From an uncultured Fibrobacter sp. (GTDB lineage Bacteria; Fibrobacterota; Fibrobacteria; Fibrobacterales; Fibrobacteraceae), in contig CAMKMX010000009.1 of assembly GCA_946414025.1 (NCBI GenBank), positions 21,049 to 85,048 of the forward strand: a DNA stretch of 64,000 nt, read 5' to 3'. The notes below the pieces were generated by a model, which saw nothing but the letters and a program-made list of their open reading frames with translations, was not told the origin of the DNA and ran no database searches. Shown here piece by piece: positions 59,746-64,000 of this stretch. Both the position numbers and the translations under genes were made by a program. Position 1 is the stretch's first letter. The number at the start of each line of letters is the position of its first letter.

Positions 59746-62130
59746 CTAGAACCTTCCGACGGTAATGCCAGCGTAGAATCCGGGCCAGAAGCGGAATTTA
59801 TCCCCTTCGTGGCCAAAGTCGTCGTGGTATTCCGCCAGCGGCTTAAGCCAAAGCTTATCTCCAGTGATTTCTTGAGCAAAGTTGAGCGAACCGCCTACCG
59901 AAAGCCCGAAGAAGGGGAATACTTGAGTCGTGTAGCCCAGGCGCAGACGATGATGGAAATTGACATCGTCGCCGTCGCGGTATTCAAATCCCGAAAAATG
60001 CGAATCAAGACCATGCCTGTTTTGTGCAGCCAGGAACATGTATTCCAAATCAAAGTGACTGCCGTATTTACCGAACTGCGTTCCAAGGCCGATACCGGTT
60101 TCATTAACGTCGCTGAATTCCTTGAACCCCGTTCCCTTTTCAATCAGGCGGGCCCCTTCAAGAGCGGTGTAGAGGTAGGCCGTACCCATGTGGAGGGAAA
60201 CGCCCAGGGCGCCCATTTCGTTGAGTGAGCCCGTGACGCTCCACACGCCGTTACCCACGATATTGATGAGGCCCACGGGAGTCTTTTCGCAGTGGCCGCA
60301 GATGTTCAAGATACCCACCTGGCGGCCGTCGGCACGACCCGCGATGTTCAAGACGCTCACCTGGGCGGTATTGAGCTTGCCCGCCACATTCATAGCGGCT
60401 GCCACCTGCACGTCGGATTCCTTGGCCGCGTTCAGGGCGGCAGTCACCTGCACACCGGATTTCTTGGCAGCATTCAGAGCAGCGGACACCTGCACGTCAG
60501 ACTCTCTCGCGATGTTCGCCGCGGCGGTAACCTGGGCATGGGTTTCCTTGGCCACATTCAGGGCGGCAGAAATCTGGGCCTTGGTTTCACGGGCGTAGTT
60601 GATAGCGGGGGCAACCTGCACGCCGTTCAGGGAATCACGGGCCACGTTCATGGTGGCCGAGACCTGCACTCCCGAAGAATTCTCCTTGGCCACGTTGATC
60701 ACGGGAGACACCTGGATTCCATCAAAGGAACCCGCATAGTTCATGACGCTCGAAACCTGCGCCCCTTCGTAATGCTCCTTCGCGCCGTTGAACACCGCCG
60801 AAAGTTGCAGGCCATGCATTTCCTTGCGGGCGATGTTTGCAAAGATGCTGATTTGCGAACCCAGCATATAGCTGTCGGTACGGGTCACGAACAGGCCCAT
60901 CTGCAGGCCCTTGCGGGCTTCGCGGTCCTTGTCCACCAAGTTGAAGGTCACCCGGAATTTTCCGTTGTGGTCCAGGGAATCCAAGGAACAGGCGGTAGTA
61001 TCGCCGGAGGCGCAGTCCCCGCGGCGGGCGATTTCGCCCCGGAGGGTGGTCTTTTCGGCAACGATGGCGCTGAACTGTTTTTGCGTCAACTGGGCGCGGT
61101 AATTGTCCTGCAGGGTGACGCTCGCCTCCTTATATTCGGCGGGCCTTTCCAGACGCACGCTGTACTTACCGGCGGCAAGCCCCAGGTTGATGGGGCGACC
61201 CGCCTTCTTGTAAAGTTCCGCCACCAGCTCGCCCCGTTCGTCACGGATGAACAGACGGCCCTCCACATCGTCGCCGATGTCCAGGCCCGCGTTCATGCTG
61301 CGCAAATCCGTCATCACCACGTCGCCGGTTCCGGCCAGGTTCATATCCCGGCTGGGGTGCTGGGCGCCACCCATGGTGGCTTCCGTTTTCTGGAGTGTTT
61401 CATTGAAAGCAAACTGGTAAGCTTCCGAAAGGGTCACCTTGCCGTCGCCGCTGATATCGCCGGCCCCGCGTAGGCCGCTCACCAGGGAATGGGTAAAGAA
61501 GGATCCCTTCAGCCTGTCGCTTTCCTGGCTGGATTCATCTTGCGTGCTGCTGGTAATAAAGGCATAGCCCTTCATGTCGGAACTCTTGTCCACCATAAAG
61601 GCGGGCACAGCCACGCCACCCTTCGCGCGGGTAATGGCTCCCGAACCGCAGGCATCAATCACCGCAATCTTCACGTCGGCATGGAGGGAATCGATTTTTG
61701 TGCGGAGCGCCTTCCAGGCGAAGGTCTCCTTGCCCAAGCGCAGGCCCTTTTCATCGGCGTGACCGCTGTAATAGACCAGCACCTCGTCGCGACCGCCTGC
61801 CGACTTGTTCTTTGCAATCTTCTTGTCCAATTCGTCAATCTTCTGCTGGAATGCGGCGACACTGGGTTCCTTCACCTCCACGATGTTCCCCGCCTGCACA
61901 CCGCCCATTTCCTTCAGCACGTTCACGAAGGAGCGGGCATCGCTTGCGGCATAGCGGAGGGTGGGGCGGCCTTCGCCGCCGTAGTTGGCACTTACGGCCA
62001 GCACGTAGCGGTTGATCTGAATCTCCTGGGCGGCAGAAACGTTGGATACCGCAGCCAACAGGAGCAAGGCGACAACCGAAATAATCTGGAGCGTCAAAGA
62101 AGCGTCCATCTTTTTAATCAAATTCATCAT
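59746..62130 (-). CDS. Exported caspase-like (C14) protein fused to surface-type repeats and a beta-barrel-like C-terminus
   Basis: Signal peptide; VLVYYSGHADEKGL and IAVIDACGSGAI (His/Cys dyad); GDISGDGKVTLSEAYQFAF; about 14-aa VQVxAALNxAKxxx repeats; C-term beta-rich ending FYAGITVGRF. Confidence 0.8.
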   Translation of the reverse strand: MMNLIKKMDASLTLQIISVVALLLLAAVSNVSAAQEIQINRYVLAVSANYGGEGRPTLRYAASDARSFVNVLKEMGGVQAGNIVEVKEPSVAAFQQKIDELDKKIAKNKSAGGRDEVLVYYSGHADEKGLRLGKETFAWKALRTKIDSLHADVKIAVIDACGSGAITRAKGGVAVPAFMVDKSSDMKGYAFITSSTQDESSQESDRLKGSFFTHSLVSGLRGAGDISGDGKVTLSEAYQFAFNETLQKTEATMGGAQHPSRDMNLAGTGDVVMTDLRSMNAGLDIGDDVEGRLFIRDERGELVAELYKKAGRPINLGLAAGKYSVRLERPAEYKEASVTLQDNYRAQLTQKQFSAIVAEKTTLRGEIARRGDCASGDTTACSLDSLDHNGKFRVTFNLVDKDREARKGLQMGLFVTRTDSYMLGSQISIFANIARKEMHGLQLSAVFNGAKEHYEGAQVSSVMNYAGSFDGIQVSPVINVAKENSSGVQVSATMNVARDSLNGVQVAPAINYARETKAQISAALNVAKETHAQVTAAANIARESDVQVSAALNAAKKSGVQVTAALNAAKESDVQVAAAMNVAGKLNTAQVSVLNIAGRADGRQVGILNICGHCEKTPVGLINIVGNGVWSVTGSLNEMGALGVSLHMGTAYLYTALEGARLIEKGTGFKEFSDVNETGIGLGTQFGKYGSHFDLEYMFLAAQNRHGLDSHFSGFEYRDGDDVNFHHRLRLGYTTQVFPFFGLSVGGSLNFAQEITGDKLWLKPLAEYHDDFGHEGDKFRFWPGFYAGITVGRF

Positions 62131-62131
62131 C

Positions 62132-62962
62132 TTACTTGCCCTCCGTCTTGCGGAGCGTGAGGCTCACCGTCTTCACACCGTCCTGTTTCAGCGAGGCGTC
62201 GATATTGCCCGCATCCAGCCCGAATTCACTTTTCGAAGTCAAGAAAAAGAACTTCTCGAATTTCGGGGCGTTGTCCAGCTTGTAGGCAAAGGGAAGCGTA
62301 GTCATCTTCCCGGGTTCAAGTTCTACGGCGCGGTTCTCATGCCCCATGTGCATGGTGATAGTCCCGTTCCCGTCCATGCTGAAAAGCAGTCCGTAGCACT
62401 TCTCGGCCACAGCGTAACGCAACTGGATTTCATCGCCTTCGCGGGCCTCCCCCAGATTTTCCATCTGGACGGCGCTATCGCCTGTCTTTTTCCAGACTTC
62501 CATACGGGCGGAGAGTCCCTTGATACGCAGGCCATCGTCACCGGCACCGGAAGCATCGACCATGGCCACTTCCATAACCTGTGCACCGTTTACACTGTTC
62601 GCCATGTTCGCATTGTTCGCAAGAACCGTGCCGCCCTGTTCCGAAAGGGAACGCTGGCTGAACAGTGCCACCGTCACCACCGCAAGCACCAGGGCCGCGG
62701 CGGCGGCAAGTTTCACCAACTTGAAATTCACACGCATCGTGTTGCCGACATCTGCATTGGAGCGTCCTGGCATCGTGGCAATCTTTTCCGAAAGTTTTTC
62801 GAAAGGAAGCCTCTTGAGGATTGCCGCATTGTCTTCACGCAGCATCTTCACGCGATTGGCGAAAATCTCGTCAACCTCTTCCATCTTGCGGATTTCCCGC
62901 ATTTCTTCGGCAGGCAAGTCGCCCGTCAAGTATTTTTCCAGTTTCCAGTCGGGAATCATCAC
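62132..62962 (-). CDS. Membrane anti-sigma-like protein with DUF4384-like periplasmic domain
   Basis: Cytoplasmic helical N-term, one TM (KLVKLAAAAALVLAVVTVALF), periplasmic GDEIQLRYAVAEKCYGLLFSMDGNGTITMH; overlaps the sigma factor stop (ATGA). Confidence 0.65.
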   Translation of the reverse strand: MMIPDWKLEKYLTGDLPAEEMREIRKMEEVDEIFANRVKMLREDNAAILKRLPFEKLSEKIATMPGRSNADVGNTMRVNFKLVKLAAAAALVLAVVTVALFSQRSLSEQGGTVLANNANMANSVNGAQVMEVAMVDASGAGDDGLRIKGLSARMEVWKKTGDSAVQMENLGEAREGDEIQLRYAVAEKCYGLLFSMDGNGTITMHMGHENRAVELEPGKMTTLPFAYKLDNAPKFEKFFFLTSKSEFGLDAGNIDASLKQDGVKTVSLTLRKTEGK

Positions 62963-63462
62963 TTCACCTCCAGGTTTTTAACTCTTGCCTGCAAGGTGCG
63001 TAAACGCTTGCGCACCCCGCTTACCGAAAGCCCCACCATCTCGGCGGTTTCTTCCAGCGTCATACCATCTACATAGTGCAACACCGCAATGGTCCGGGTA
63101 GATTCCTGCTCCCGCGAAAAAATTTTCGCCAATATGCCGCGAGCCTCGTTGCCTTCCTGCTCGTCGTCTGCGCAGGCGATATTCAGCAGCAGTTCGCTGG
63201 AATCCACGTCCAGCCCCCTGCGCTTCTTGTCGCGGATGCGGTTCAGGCAGAGCCTGGTGGCCGTATTCCACAAAAGGCTGCTGGGACTGTCCAGGTTCAG
63301 ACGGTCCATGCCGGCATAAATCCGCAAAAACACGTCCTGCATCAGGTCCGAAGCCTCCGCCTCGTCCTTGAGCAGGGCCATGCAGCGACGGTAAACCATC
63401 GGGGCGTAGGCCTCGTACAGTCTAGAAAACGCCATGCGATCTGCGGAATTTATCCTTTCCAT
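62959..63462 (-). CDS. ECF RNA polymerase sigma factor
   Basis: FSRLYEAYAPMVYRRCMALLKDEAEASDLMQDVFLRIY (sigma2), VLHYVDGMTLEETAEMVGLSVSGVRKRLRTLQARVK (sigma4). Confidence 0.9.
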   Translation of the reverse strand: MERINSADRMAFSRLYEAYAPMVYRRCMALLKDEAEASDLMQDVFLRIYAGMDRLNLDSPSSLLWNTATRLCLNRIRDKKRRGLDVDSSELLLNIACADDEQEGNEARGILAKIFSREQESTRTIAVLHYVDGMTLEETAEMVGLSVSGVRKRLRTLQARVKNLEVK

Positions 63463-63518
63463 GCCTGTGTAACACTTGTGGAGGTTAAAAGTGTCACCGG
63501 AAATGTAAAAAAAGTGGA

Positions 63519-63567
63519 TAGGGGCTAGGATTTAGGATCTAGGGGCTAGGTGTTAGGTAATAGGGGC
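63519..63567. repeat. Heptad array (TAGGNNN type), seven units
   Basis: TAGGGGC TAGGATT TAGGATC TAGGGGC TAGGTGT TAGGTAA TAGGGGC. Confidence 0.95.
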
Positions 63568-63650
63568 GCGGAGGAAGTCTCCCACTCTCCTAAGGGAACA
63601 CTCCTGTAAAAACCACACCAAATATAGTTTTTTGACTTAGGCATTTTCCG

Positions 63651-64000
63651 CTACTTACTAAAATCAAAAAAAGCTGCGGGATCCGTCCCGAAGATTTCAC
63701 CGAGTTTTATCGCCATCTTGCGGGATACCGCCCTTCGTCCGTTTTCCATGGCACAGAGGTTCTGAACCTGAATCCCGAGTTTTTCGGCAAGGGTGACCTG
63801 CGACCAGTTGCGCAAATCTCGGTTCGCAACAATCATTTCGCCGGGGGTGGAATCCAAATTCTTGAACCAGTCAGACTCTTCGAAGGGGATCGAATCCTCG
63901 TTTTTGCAGACCGCCACATTTTCGGACTTGTAGGTATCCTTCAAGAACCTGACAAGCGGAGCAGGGATGTGCTTCGCACGAATTTCAATACGGGGCTTTT
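63651..64000 (-). CDS. XRE/HigA-like helix-turn-helix protein, 5' end outside the window
   Basis: MIVANRDLRNWSQVTLAEKLGIQVQNLCAMENGRRAVSRKMAIKLGEIFG; frame stays open to the window edge (KPRIEIRAKHIPAPLVRFLKDTYKSEN). Confidence 0.8.
   Translation of the reverse strand, partial: KPRIEIRAKHIPAPLVRFLKDTYKSENVAVCKNEDSIPFEESDWFKNLDSTPGEMIVANRDLRNWSQVTLAEKLGIQVQNLCAMENGRRAVSRKMAIKLGEIFGTDPAAFFDFSK

Noticed and set aside
63519-63567. TAGGNNN/NNNCCTA arrays as telomere-like sequence or CRISPR
   Set aside because: Unit is 7 nt with no spacers, no cas genes, interspersed between normal genes, and other families share the period but not the sequence

Overview
This 64 kb window is dense and mostly minus-strand coding. 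It looks like a Fibrobacter-type genome, inferred from several FISUMP-like ('Fibrobacter succinogenes major paralogous') lipoproteins and a TIGR02147-like regulator. Left to right it holds: a surface polysaccharide locus (0-10 kb: acyltransferase, GTs, Stealth-type phosphotransferase, EpsG/Wzy-like protein, UDP-sugar dehydrogenase); a CotH-like lipoprotein; a lytic transglycosylase; ptsH-ptsI; an MlaD-like protein; a TrmH-type methylase; an M16 peptidase; two BatA/B-like VWA proteins around a degenerate GGDEF protein; an Rpn-like nuclease; a complete TtpC-type Ton system (DUF3450-TtpC-ExbB-ExbD-TonB-TPR, 33-38.6 kb); a TonB receptor/DUF4249-like pair; an array of modular Cys-repeat lipoproteins with swapped C-termini (GH5, CAP, FISUMP; 47-58 kb); a RelE/HigA-type toxin-antitoxin pair with a palindromic operator; and an ECF sigma / membrane anti-sigma-like / periplasmic caspase-like operon (59.7-63.5 kb). 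The most striking unexplained signal is non-coding: at least a dozen short arrays of degenerate 7-nt (heptad) tandem repeats from six unrelated sequence families, mostly sitting on or just after stop codons. They are interleaved with dispersed GTCAT-headed hairpins that are sometimes nested and sometimes recruited into coding sequence. The ECF/caspase/surface-repeat operon is the best candidate for a new protein system. All family names come from reading motifs by eye; no database search was run.
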